Shown here piece after piece: positions 41,715 through 51,010 of a DNA stretch of 64,000 bases (position 1 is its first letter; every line of letters starts with the position of its first letter). A program made the position numbers and the translations under genes. The DNA comes from Chaetoceros tenuissimus (taxonomy: Eukaryota; Bacillariophyta; Thalassiosirophyceae; Chaetocerotales; Chaetocerotaceae). Under the pieces are notes generated by a model, which saw nothing but the letters and a program-made list of their open reading frames with translations, had not been told where the DNA came from and did no database searches. Location: contig BLLK01000020.1 in NCBI GenBank assembly GCA_021927905.1, forward strand, positions 2,046,001 to 2,110,000, written 5' to 3'.

Positions 41715-42611
41715 ATGGATAACATTACATTGATTGGATCTGTAGTATTGGCTACTCTTATCGCGTGCTTCTTCCTTTTGAAGAAAGAAAAGACTGCAAT
41801 GGATCCGAACGAGTTTCAACCTTTCAAGCTGATTGAGAAGGAGAGTCTAAGCCATGATACACGAAGATTTACATTTGCATTGCAAACCCCAACAACTAGA
41901 CTTGGACTTCCAATAGGACAACATATTTCTCTAAAATTTGTGGACAAAGATGGAAAGGGTGTACAGAGATCTTACACTCCTACCACTGGGGATGAAACAC
42001 TTGGAAAGGTAACATTTGTGATCAAAGTGTACAAAGCTGGAGTCCATCCTAAGTTTCCAGATGGTGGAAAGATGTCTCAGTACCTTGATTCTCTAAAGAT
42101 TGGGGATACTATTGATATGAAGGGGCCAAAGGGACACCTCACTTACCTTGGAAGTGGAAAATTCACAGTCAAACAAATGAGAAAGCCATTGGAGGAGAGA
42201 AGTGCGAAGCATTTTGGTATGATCGCTGGAGGAACTGGAATCACGCCAATGCTGCAAGTTCTACACGCAATTTTCAGAGATGCAAAGACCAAGGATTCAA
42301 CTACTACTGCAAGTTTATTATTTGCAAACCAGACTGAGGAAGATATTCTTGTTAGAGAAGAATTAGAAGCACTAGCTAGGGATTTTCCAGACAGATTCAA
42401 ATTGCATTATACTCTTGATCGCCCACCAGCAGGATGGAAAGGATCGACTGGATTTATTAATAAGGAAATGATTGAAAAGAATGTTTTGAAGGATTGTTCA
42501 AGTGCGGGGACCCAAGTGCTCATGTGTGGTCCACCGCCAATGATCAAGTTCGCGTGTATTCCAAATCTTGATGAAGTTGGAATTGATGAGTCAAAAAGAT
42601 TCAGCTTCTAA
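41715..42611 (+). CDS. CYB5R: NADH-cytochrome b5 reductase
   Basis: A single exon of 298 residues, the usual length. An N-terminal hydrophobic anchor (about residues 5-22) is followed by the FAD domain with RSYTPTT and the GGKMSQ flavin contact. The NADH domain shows GGTGITPMLQV and the terminal CGPPPMI. The enzyme passes electrons from NADH to cytochrome b5 for fatty-acid desaturation and sterol synthesis, anchored in the ER or outer mitochondrial membrane. The C-terminus ends in KRFSF, close to the family's usual final Phe. Confidence 0.92.
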   Translation: MDNITLIGSVVLATLIACFFLLKKEKTAMDPNEFQPFKLIEKESLSHDTRRFTFALQTPTTRLGLPIGQHISLKFVDKDGKGVQRSYTPTTGDETLGKVTFVIKVYKAGVHPKFPDGGKMSQYLDSLKIGDTIDMKGPKGHLTYLGSGKFTVKQMRKPLEERSAKHFGMIAGGTGITPMLQVLHAIFRDAKTKDSTTTASLLFANQTEEDILVREELEALARDFPDRFKLHYTLDRPPAGWKGSTGFINKEMIEKNVLKDCSSAGTQVLMCGPPPMIKFACIPNLDEVGIDESKRFSF

Positions 42612-42758
42612 AGAGATAGTAAAGCTCTATAGTAATAGAGCATAATGTTGTTTACAAGTTTTAATAAATGGACCCATTATACCATTATCAATGCAGCCCT
42701 CCACATCTTGTATCATTTGCATTCTCACTGATTTGGAAGTGATTTGCTTTTCATTGCT

Positions 42759-44867
42759 TTAGCGACCGTAATGCATGGCATTTTGGTAACGTCCGTAGTT
42801 CATAGCAGCCTGTTGCTGCTGCATCGTGTAGATATTTGCAGTTGATTTAGCCTTTTGAGAGTTGCGACTCTGACTCTCGTACTCCTGCTTCGCTTTCATA
42901 AAGTTCTGCCATTTCGCTGCACGAGTTTGTTCACATTGTGATAGTTGCTGATTAACTTGTTTCAACATATTTCCAATACGTTCGCTTGCCTTTGAAAAGG
43001 TTTCACCCTTTTCATTAACAATAATTGTATCAGCTGGTTTATCAAATTTGAACGGTGGAAATTCCCTCTTTCTCATTTCATCAATAGCAGATGTAGGCAC
43101 CCATCTTTCTTCTGTACGTTTAATGACGGAATCTACACAATGAGCTAAAGACGTTGAAACCTGGGAAGTAATTGGGTCTCTAGAGTTCACACGACTTTGT
43201 GTGTATTGAGTACCAAATGCAAGTTCCTTAGGTGCGTTACGAATAACCACACGATCCACTGCGCCGGATAAGGCTCTAGTAACAATATCTTTCTCATTCA
43301 TTTGGATAGCCCTAGTTTGGTCCATGGTAAATTTTTTCCCTTGGGACTGGAATTCAAGTTGTTTCAGTCCAAGTTGCTGGGCGTCAAACTGTTTCTTCTG
43401 GTTCTGCCATTCTTGGTACGCCAAGATGCGGTTTCTTTCAGACATTTGAGACTTCATATGGAATGTGTTCACCAACTGCTTCTGCTCGTTCTCGAGAAGA
43501 ATCTTCCTATTTTGGCACTGGGATGATGCTTGGAAGGCTTTTTGATATTCTGCATTAGCCTTTTCAGCGGCTTTTCGGGATGTCTCTTGTACTGAGTTGG
43601 AGATGAGATCAGAGTGAATGGTTAGGATGCGTGCGTAGTCCTGGTCGTGGAATGATGGAACAGGATCCAAAGAAAATGGCTTCTGCATAACAAACTCTGC
43701 TGTAGATTCATTATTCTCCTTTTGTTCGGAATCCTCCTCTTTGTTTTCCTCCTCCTTAGCCCCTTTCTTATCTTTGGAAATATCCTCACCCTCTTCAGAT
43801 TTAACAGTACATTTCACATTTTCTGAAGCAATAATGTCTTTTCCAACGTCAATACTGCTCATAACAACATCAGTCTTGTCTTCCTCTTTCATAGGAACTT
43901 CTTCAGTCTTGACTGTTGTGGAAGTGGCCTTTTTTCTTTCCTCCAAATTGAAAATGTTGTTATTCATACCAAGGTCTTTGAAAGTTGGCTGATCAGGAAG
44001 TTTGCTCAAGAGCTCCGTCTGGTATCTTTTGGACTCCATGGCCTTCTCTTTATTATTCATGTGACGAATGGTTGCTCCAATGTTATCCTTGTACTCGTCT
44101 GAATCATAATCAAAGTCGTCAGGACCCTTCTCAATATCTTGAAGATCTTCCTCGGTCACAGCTGGTACAACTTTTGTTGCAGAAGTTGGGATATGCTTGA
44201 TTTGTTTACGGTCATATTCTTCGTCATACTCAGTGAATGCTGCAAGCAATTTTTGATATTGTGGATCAGTCATGAGGTCATCATGCCTATCACCAAATTC
44301 CTTTTTCATGGCCCCCATTTGGTTTTTGACTTGCTCCTTTAGCTCTATATCTGCCTTCAGTTTTCCAAGCCCATCTTTGAATTGTTTCGAAGAAGAAAGA
44401 AGTCGCACTTCTCCATACTTTGGTACTGCAGGAGGATTGGCTTTTGTAATTCTTCCATCCATTATATGATTGAGTCTCAAAAGTCGACGTGCAAGGCGGT
44501 TCAGAATCTTTCTTCTAAGCTTGAATCGAAGAATAAAGTCTTTCGCAGCAACAGTAAATTGTGCTTGCTTGTCTCCGAGACCATTGTCATTTTTGGAAGG
44601 GCTAATGAGTTCACCAGTAGCCTCATCAATGTAGACTAGGCCTTCTCCGATGTCCAATAAGGAAGATTCGCCATAGTTTGCAACAATAGCATTTCTTTGT
44701 GTTTGAAGCTGACGATTTAATGTCTGCAGTGCTGCGAGTTCTTTGTCGGATCTTTCCAGAGATCGTTTTAGGAATGCACGATGGTCGGCGTTGTTTTCTG
44801 GTGCATGCGAAGGAGGCTTATGAGTGATGGCCACCTCCGACTTCATTGTTCTCATTTTTGGAGGCAT
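42759..44867 (-). CDS. Unknown long coiled-coil protein, probably nuclear
   Basis: 702 residues from the Met at 44867 (MPPKMRTMKSEV); an upstream in-frame Met at 44924 is less likely. The N-terminus holds a basic segment (RFKLRRKILNRLARRLLRLN, residues about 115-135). Long charged helices and an acidic middle (Lys/Glu/Asp, about 330-400) follow, and the C-terminal third is again coiled coil (QLSQCEQTRAAKWQNFMKAK), ending in a Gln/Tyr tail. No enzyme motif, signal peptide or membrane segment is present. I do not recognise the family. The basic helix and acidic stretches suggest a nuclear chromatin or RNA-associated protein, but this is inference only. Confidence 0.6.
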   Translation of the reverse strand: MPPKMRTMKSEVAITHKPPSHAPENNADHRAFLKRSLERSDKELAALQTLNRQLQTQRNAIVANYGESSLLDIGEGLVYIDEATGELISPSKNDNGLGDKQAQFTVAAKDFILRFKLRRKILNRLARRLLRLNHIMDGRITKANPPAVPKYGEVRLLSSSKQFKDGLGKLKADIELKEQVKNQMGAMKKEFGDRHDDLMTDPQYQKLLAAFTEYDEEYDRKQIKHIPTSATKVVPAVTEEDLQDIEKGPDDFDYDSDEYKDNIGATIRHMNNKEKAMESKRYQTELLSKLPDQPTFKDLGMNNNIFNLEERKKATSTTVKTEEVPMKEEDKTDVVMSSIDVGKDIIASENVKCTVKSEEGEDISKDKKGAKEEENKEEDSEQKENNESTAEFVMQKPFSLDPVPSFHDQDYARILTIHSDLISNSVQETSRKAAEKANAEYQKAFQASSQCQNRKILLENEQKQLVNTFHMKSQMSERNRILAYQEWQNQKKQFDAQQLGLKQLEFQSQGKKFTMDQTRAIQMNEKDIVTRALSGAVDRVVIRNAPKELAFGTQYTQSRVNSRDPITSQVSTSLAHCVDSVIKRTEERWVPTSAIDEMRKREFPPFKFDKPADTIIVNEKGETFSKASERIGNMLKQVNQQLSQCEQTRAAKWQNFMKAKQEYESQSRNSQKAKSTANIYTMQQQQAAMNYGRYQNAMHYGR

Positions 44868-45362
44868 TTTGAATATATTCCCACTCAGATATTGCGATCT
44901 GGATGGTTTAATAATAGAACACAAATACTACTTATTCACAAAGAAAGAAGAGATATTGTGCTCGACAAGATCTAGAATGATGGTAGTAGTAGTACTATAT
45001 TATTTTCACTGTGGTATGTTTGTGTGGTGGTGTTGAGGTTAGTGTGAGAGCTTTTATAGGACTATGTACTAAAATAGTTCTTTCTGATGCATGTCGAAAA
45101 TTCAAACATTCTGTCGTCATTGTGGAAAGGCTGGAAAACACCCACGTATCGGAAAGAATAATCGTACTACTTGCAACTAGGTAAGTACGAGTACTCGAGT
45201 AGCTATTATGGCAAAGCACCATTTATTCAGTTATGTACTTTCACAAATGAGTAACAATGTGAGATTTAGTTATTCGATTTTTTGAATGCTTTTATTTACT
45301 ATTTTGATGATTGAAATTGAATCAAAGACGTGTAGCAATAGGCTAGTGATGACTCGAGTGAA
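44868..45362. other. Intergenic region (495 bp)
   Basis: Lies between two minus-strand genes. It holds the promoter of the coiled-coil gene and the 3' region of the Rpt2 gene. No RNA or ORF is supported. Confidence 0.35.
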
Positions 45363-46700
45363 TTACAAGTAAAGTCCCTCTGGAACATTACCCTTCTTTC
45401 TGTATAATGCCTTCTCTTTCGCTTTCACAAAGTCTTCCTGACATACTTTCATTCTTCTTTCTCTAAGAGCCAACATACCAGCTTCTGTACAAACTGCCTT
45501 AATATCAGCCCCACTCAACTCATCCTTTGCCATAACAAACACCTCAAGATCAACATCTTCTGCAAGAGTCATTTTATTAGTGTGAATGTTAAAAATGTGT
45601 CTTTTGGTCTTAGTATCTGGTAGAGGAAATTCAATCTTTCTATCAATACGTCCAGGACGAATGAGAGCTGGATCTAAAGATTCAATTTTGTTTGTTGCCA
45701 TGATAACCTTGACATCACCTCTTTCATCGAATCCATCTAGCTGATTCAACAACTCAAGCATTGTACGTTGAATTTCTCTAGTTCCTCCAGAAGAAGAGTC
45801 ATATCTCTTACTTCCCACTGCATCAATTTCATCAATAAAGACAATTGTAGGGGACAAGTCATCTGCTACACGAAAAAGTTCACGCACAAGTTTTGGACCA
45901 TCTCCCAAATACTTTTGGATCAACTCGGATCCTACGACGCGCAAGAAAGTAGCTGAGGTATGATTAGCAACAGCCTTTGCCAATAGGGTCTTACCAGTTC
46001 CTGGTTCACCGTAAAGAATAACACCCTTTGGAGGCTTGATTCCGATATCCTGGTAGAGCTCAGGATGTGCGAGTGGTAATTCTACAGCCTCTTTGATTTC
46101 TTGAATCTGATCCTCTAGACCTCCAATATCAGCATATGACTCAAGAGGAGCCTTTTCTACTTTCATAACTGAAACCATTGGATCAGTATCGTCTGCAAGG
46201 ATTCCTACGACAGACATGGTCTTGTTGTGTAGAAGAACAGAACATCCTGGTTCGAGAAGATCCTGATTCACCGATGAAAGAATATTAACATAATACTCAG
46301 GTCCTACGGAACTACTAACAATTGCATGGTTGTCGTCAATGAGTTCTTCAAGAGTTCCGATGGCAAGAGGTGAACCGCGGAGTTCCTCAAGCTTTTCCCT
46401 TTCTTCCTGGTCTCTCTCCTCTCTTGGCTTGAATACTTCATGGTTACGAATAAACTCCTCTTCCAAAAGAAGGAAATCCTTGACACGCTCCAACTTGAGC
46501 AATCGAAGCTTACATTTGGAGTTTGGAACAATAGTTGGTGTCTTCGAGAAACCAGAAGGGCCCTTACGACGACGACGGCGTCCTTGGCGTGTTGTAGGAC
46601 GAGGCTCAAAGCGTTTCTTTTTCTTCTTGTCGTCTTTTTTGTTTGGGTCGTCTCCGTTGTTGGAGTTTTCGCCCATTCCATTTGGCATTCCCTGTCCCAT
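45363..46700 (-). CDS. PSMC1: 26S proteasome regulatory ATPase Rpt2 (PSMC1)
   Basis: 445 residues from the Met at 46700 (MGQGMPNG); an upstream Met at 46748 is ignored because the family starts MGQ, a myristoylation site. The basic N-terminus and coiled coil ([18 protein letters not shown]) precede an OB domain. The AAA+ core has Walker [14 protein letters not shown], Walker [12 protein letters not shown], and the arginine-finger region [16 protein letters not shown]. It ends in GLYL, the HbYX-type tail that docks into the 20S ring and opens its gate. Rpt2 unfolds ubiquitinated substrates and drives gate opening. The length fits the family (human 440). Confidence 0.95.
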   Translation of the reverse strand: MGQGMPNGMGENSNNGDDPNKKDDKKKKKRFEPRPTTRQGRRRRRKGPSGFSKTPTIVPNSKCKLRLLKLERVKDFLLLEEEFIRNHEVFKPREERDQEEREKLEELRGSPLAIGTLEELIDDNHAIVSSSVGPEYYVNILSSVNQDLLEPGCSVLLHNKTMSVVGILADDTDPMVSVMKVEKAPLESYADIGGLEDQIQEIKEAVELPLAHPELYQDIGIKPPKGVILYGEPGTGKTLLAKAVANHTSATFLRVVGSELIQKYLGDGPKLVRELFRVADDLSPTIVFIDEIDAVGSKRYDSSSGGTREIQRTMLELLNQLDGFDERGDVKVIMATNKIESLDPALIRPGRIDRKIEFPLPDTKTKRHIFNIHTNKMTLAEDVDLEVFVMAKDELSGADIKAVCTEAGMLALRERRMKVCQEDFVKAKEKALYRKKGNVPEGLYL

Positions 46701-47149
46701 GATGTTTACGATTCCAATATAGGCTTTGTGACTTAATGATTTGATCAAAGTTAGTTATGTAACTTAGTGCTGCATAAATCCAAAACACAAAAAAAACAAC
46801 AGATACACAGATGATCTTACGCCGTAGCCGTAGCAGTAAAAGAAGCTTTGAGAAGGTGATGGAAAGAGTCTCCTAACCTATTTGCCAATTCTAATAAGTA
46901 CGAATGAATTTAGTACATTGCTAAGTACTCTTATAGCCACATAGAAAACTTCGTTGTTCGACCATTACAAGATTGAAATATTTTATTCATGCCTGGGATT
47001 CAATCTTTACAGCAATTAAAGCTATTTCATTTCTCAGTGCATATCTCTCATGCATTCTTTCATCATGTGATTTCTATTTTGTTGGCGTTTGGTATTGTGA
47101 CAATAAAAGATAAAAGTCAAGTCTCACGCTGCGGCTAAAAAGTGAAATT
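46701..47149. other. Intergenic region (449 bp)
   Basis: Upstream region of Rpt2 and 3' region of the small two-exon gene. No feature is recognised. Confidence 0.3.
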
Positions 47150-47508
47150 TTAATTTATAATATTTTGCATGGCTAAGATAGTATTAGTCCCACTACGTGG
47201 TTCAAATTCAACTGCTTTTTGCAGTACATTCCGCTTACGTAGTCGGTTTAGGAGTAAGTACACAACAGAACCACACAATGCATGTTCTGTTGGAACAACG
47301 AATTCCATCTGTTTCTGTTGTTGTATGTTACCAAACAAACAACGGCTGAGCATTGCATACTTACTTGTGGAGCAATTTCTTCAATTTGGAATTTGCTACA
47401 ACCAAGATCTGAAGTCAGAACTGGCTCTCTTTTTCTCGTCACGCTAGTGTGCGGTGCTTTACAAGATCCGTCGGAATTTTTCTCAAACAAAATAGAGTTC
47501 TCGTCCAT
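47150..47508 (-). CDS. Two-exon small protein of unknown function
   Basis: On the minus strand, exon 1 (47508-47365, start MDENSILFEKNSDG) ends at CAA followed by GTAAGT. Exon 2 (47308-47150, or from 47314) reads MEFVVPTEHALCGSVV and ends FEPRSGTNTILAMQNIIN. Joined, they give about 100 residues. The intron is about 50-56 nt, at the short end for this window. Neither exon is long enough to stand out alone; the combination of a perfect donor, a usable acceptor, frame continuity and a protein-like composition supports a gene. It lies divergent to serine palmitoyltransferase, 103 bp from its start. No family is recognised. A non-coding or misjoined reading remains possible. Confidence 0.45.
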
Positions 47509-47611
47509 CAAAATCTTCACACCAAAGTTTTTGCAACAATCTTTTACTCTGAGCAATAAGTGTACAATATAATATTCAATATTTCTACAAATATTCTTAC
47601 ACATTACAAAC

Positions 47612-49579
47612 ATGGCATTCCTCAAGTTCAAAACCAAGAAAAACGAAATAGATTCCAAAGATGCGGACTTGAAGTCAAAGCTTACCAATGATAGCAGTGA
47701 TGCAGCTACACTGAAGACAGATGGAGAGGAAACACTTACTCTCTCTACTCAATTTCAAGCTTCGAGTTCTGATTTCTCTAGTGACGATTCAGATTCTGCA
47801 TCCGAAACTGAGAAGGAACTTGATGTCTATGCTGATGTGAGAGATCGTATGGAGGCTTTGTCACTTCATCATCGCATGGTCCATGCATACCACGATAGTA
47901 GCAGCAGGAATGATACTCATGAAGCAAAACTCTCCCAAGCAGAAACACATGACTTTGGGGAACCTGTTTTCCCTGTCTTTGCTGCAATCACCACCTACTT
48001 GGGTTATGCAATCCTTATTGCTGTAGGTCACGTGAGAGAACTATGCTCGAAAATCTTTCGCAGAGGAAGATATGTTGTCAACAATGAGAACTCCGGTTGC
48101 CCATCAGATGATACTAGATATTATGCGAAGTTATTGAAGAGCTTCGAAAACTTTTATACCAAGAGAATGTATCACCGTATTCAAGATACTTTCAATAGAC
48201 CTCTTGCTTCTAGTCCTGGTGCAAACGTACATGTAATCGAGAGAATAAGTCATGATGGAAACAAAACTATGGAGCCATTAGGTAACCTCGATACACTCAG
48301 TGAAGAAGAAGCTGGAGCATATGTTCACGGAAAGCACTGTGAAGTGCTTGATGATGGAAGAGTAACAAGGAAATGCCTCAATCTAGGAAGTTATAACTAC
48401 CTGGGATTTGCTGATGATTGGGACATTAGTTGCAAGAAAGAGGTTCTCAAGAGTTTGGAAGATTTGCCTGTCAGCATGGGTAGTTCAAGAATGGAAGCTG
48501 GTACCTCGAAACTACATGCAAAGGTAGAGAGAATCGTTGCTGACTTTATTGGAAAAGAAGATGCAATGGTGTTGAACATGGGATTTAACACTAACGCAAC
48601 TACAATTCCTGCGCTCATGGGTCCTGGTGACCTTATTGTTAGTGATGAATTGAATCATTCTAGTATTGTCAATGGAGCAAGAAAGAGTGGAGCAGCTATC
48701 CGCTGTTTCCGTCATAATGATACTGAACACCTCGAGGAAATTCTAAAAGAGGCCATTGTCATGGGACAGCCTAGAACCAGAAGACCATGGAAAAGAGTTA
48801 TGGTTATCGTTGAAGGAATTTACAGTATGGAAGGTGAATATTGTGATCTTAGAAATGTTGTTAGAGTTTGTAAGCAGTATGGTGCATACATCTACCTTGA
48901 TGAGGCTCACAGTATTGGAGCCATGGGACCAACTGGTAGAGGTTGCTGTGAATATACAGGAGTGGATACGAAAGATATTGATGTAATGATGGGAACTTTC
49001 ACCAAAAGTTTTGGTGGTATGGGAGGCTATGTTGCTGGAACTAAGGAACTGATTAGTTTCCTTAGAAACAAGTGTGCTGGTAGTAGCTACCACACCTCCC
49101 TCAGTCCTACAGTCTGTCAACAAATTATTACTAGTTTTGAGGTAAGAATTTTCTACTCTTCTAGAATTATTTCGAGTTTTTCCTTCATCTCATTCTACAA
49201 TTCAATTCTTCAGGTGATTATGGGCAAGGATGGTACTGACATTGGAAAAAAGAAAATTATTGCTCTCCGTGATAACTCCAACTACTTCCGTATGCGCCTG
49301 AATGACATGGGTCTACATGTGCTTGGTCATTACGATAGTCCAATTATGCCTGTTATGCTTTATAACCCTACGAAAATTGCTGCATTTTCAAGAGAGTGTT
49401 TAAAGAGAGGACTTGCAGTTGTTGTTGTTGGATTCCCGGCAGTACCTATTCTACTCGGTCGTGCTAGATTTTGTATATCTGCAGGACATACCAGAGAGGA
49501 TTTGGATAGAGCATTAGAAGAGCTTGAAGAAATTGCTGATGTTTTGAAGCTGAAATATGCAAAGTCCGCCACCGGATGA
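47612..49579 (+). CDS. SPTLC2: Serine palmitoyltransferase subunit 2 (LCB2)
   Basis: Two exons (47612-49141, 49214-49579) encode 631 residues. An acidic, Ser-rich N-terminal extension precedes a membrane anchor (FAAITTYLGYAILIAVGHV, about 120-140). The PLP-dependent alpha-oxoamine synthase domain follows: NLGSYNYLGFAD, SSRMEAGTSKLH, LDEAHSIGAMGPTGRG, and TFTKSFGGMGGYVAG. In the last, Lys465 forms the Schiff base and defines LCB2 rather than LCB1. The enzyme condenses serine and palmitoyl-CoA, the first step of sphingolipid synthesis, at the ER. The N-terminal extension is longer than in human SPTLC2 (562 residues). Confidence 0.93.
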   Translation: MAFLKFKTKKNEIDSKDADLKSKLTNDSSDAATLKTDGEETLTLSTQFQASSSDFSSDDSDSASETEKELDVYADVRDRMEALSLHHRMVHAYHDSSSRNDTHEAKLSQAETHDFGEPVFPVFAAITTYLGYAILIAVGHVRELCSKIFRRGRYVVNNENSGCPSDDTRYYAKLLKSFENFYTKRMYHRIQDTFNRPLASSPGANVHVIERISHDGNKTMEPLGNLDTLSEEEAGAYVHGKHCEVLDDGRVTRKCLNLGSYNYLGFADDWDISCKKEVLKSLEDLPVSMGSSRMEAGTSKLHAKVERIVADFIGKEDAMVLNMGFNTNATTIPALMGPGDLIVSDELNHSSIVNGARKSGAAIRCFRHNDTEHLEEILKEAIVMGQPRTRRPWKRVMVIVEGIYSMEGEYCDLRNVVRVCKQYGAYIYLDEAHSIGAMGPTGRGCCEYTGVDTKDIDVMMGTFTKSFGGMGGYVAGTKELISFLRNKCAGSSYHTSLSPTVCQQIITSFEVRIFYSSRIISSFSFISFYNSILQVIMGKDGTDIGKKKIIALRDNSNYFRMRLNDMGLHVLGHYDSPIMPVMLYNPTKIAAFSRECLKRGLAVVVVGFPAVPILLGRARFCISAGHTREDLDRALEELEEIADVLKLKYAKSATG

Positions 49580-49778
49580 ATACCAAAACTATTGACTTAC
49601 TATAAGTATTGGTCCTATAGACTTCATGTGAAAGAGAGTGTATATATGTTGATTAAAGATAAAATGTCTCTACTATAGTTGCGTACTTGAAAAGAAAATT
49701 TTAGTAACCAAACTATGATATGTGATATATTTTAAAATGTCAACTGAAATCAATATCACTGTCATTTTCCATTTTCTA

Positions 49779-50678
49779 TTATTGAGGTGGTGGTGGGGGC
49801 AATGGCGGAGCCATAGGTAAAGGTGGAGGTAGAGGGGCTTGGTTGGACATGGGTAAAGGAGGTGGTAGTGGTGCATGTTGTGCGGGTGGAAGTGGTGGGG
49901 GTAGAGGAGCTCCTTGTGTCATCAAAGGTGGTGGTAGTGGAGGATTTTGTATTGGAACTCCTGAAATTGGTAGAATTCCCCCAACATGAGGCATCACTGT
50001 CGTATTTGTTGGTTTCATATATTTTCGCATTGGATTGTTAGCAGCAAGCATTCTTTCTGCCTTTGACCCATGCCTTTCCCTAACTCCCCCAGGGGCACCT
50101 GTCTCTTCAGTGTTGTTTGTACTTTTAAAAGCATATTGCACTACGATTTGGCGATTACACAGATATTGATTGTGCATGCATTCAATTGCCATATCAGATG
50201 CCTCGAAAGAATCGAAAGAAACAAATCCGAAACCCTTGGACTGGTTAGTTATGTCATCCCTCATGATACGCGGTGGTTTTATAATAGTTCCAAATGATGA
50301 AAATGTATCATACAAGAGTTTCTCGTCGACATCTTCTGGATCAAGATTTCCTACAAAAAGATTTGCTCCTACATCGAGTGAGCTTTGAGAAGCCTTTTTA
50401 TCTAGACTTGATTTTGATACTCTGATTGGTTTTCCAAATAATTTGACCATGTTCATTACTTGCATGGCATACTCAGCGTCTGTCACATCTACAAATTCTA
50501 CGAACCCGTAACCATTGTGTGTACTTGTCAGCTTATCTTTTGGCATATGGACGCTGGATACTCTTCCAACTTGTGTAAATAACTCAAGAAGAAGCGCATC
50601 ATCACATGCAGCATCTAAATTTCCAACATAAATTGTAGCCTCTTGATTCTTGTGTTCAACCGTCGCCAACGAAGCCAT
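49779..50678 (-). CDS. SF3B4: Splicing factor 3B subunit 4 (SF3B4/SAP49)
   Basis: A single exon of 299 residues. RRM1 (about 15-90) shows IYVGNLDAACDD and NGYGFVEFVDV. RRM2 (about 105-185) shows NLFVGNLDPEDVDEKLLYDT and KGFGFVSFDSFEASD. The two domains are close together with a short linker, as in SF3B4. The C-terminal 90 residues are proline-rich (PPLPPPL repeats, ending PPPPPQ). SF3B4 is part of U2 snRNP SF3b and contacts the branch-site region. The human protein has a longer proline tail (424 residues), so this is a compact version. Confidence 0.92.
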   Translation of the reverse strand: MASLATVEHKNQEATIYVGNLDAACDDALLLELFTQVGRVSSVHMPKDKLTSTHNGYGFVEFVDVTDAEYAMQVMNMVKLFGKPIRVSKSSLDKKASQSSLDVGANLFVGNLDPEDVDEKLLYDTFSSFGTIIKPPRIMRDDITNQSKGFGFVSFDSFEASDMAIECMHNQYLCNRQIVVQYAFKSTNNTEETGAPGGVRERHGSKAERMLAANNPMRKYMKPTNTTVMPHVGGILPISGVPIQNPPLPPPLMTQGAPLPPPLPPAQHAPLPPPLPMSNQAPLPPPLPMAPPLPPPPPQ

Positions 50679-51010
50679 TTTTCCGGTATCTATTCAAGCC
50701 TTTTACTCTGTTCTTAGTTTGTGTGCTAATTAGGTTGTTGAAGCTTCTACCTCTATTATGTTTCGAATAAGATGAAAGAAAAAGTAAGAATTGAATCAAA
50801 TTTGATATGCTCGCATTACCAACAACATAGGGATAATATATAGCAATACCGATTTTTAACGTCTCTCCCTCTTTCACTCTCTCACTTTCACTCTACGCAA
50901 CTTTGGTAGTCTCAGTGTCTCAGTCATGTGTACTTTACCTCTTTAATATATGAATCTGTTTATTTTCTTCGTCCGTCGAGACTGTGAAGTGAAAATATAA
51001 GTGATGAAAT
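50679..51010. promoter_or_regulatory. Divergent region between SF3B4 and the SGNH-type gene (332 bp)
   Basis: Shared promoter interval with a run of TC-rich sequence (CTCTCACTTTCACTC near 50876). No other feature is recognised. Confidence 0.35.

Noticed and set aside
47165-47215. A-box-like TGGCTAAGATAG and B-box-like GGTTCAAATTC, suggestive of a tRNA
   Set aside because: The gap between boxes is too short for a tRNA and no acceptor or T-stem pairs form. It also overlaps exon 2 of the small minus-strand gene.
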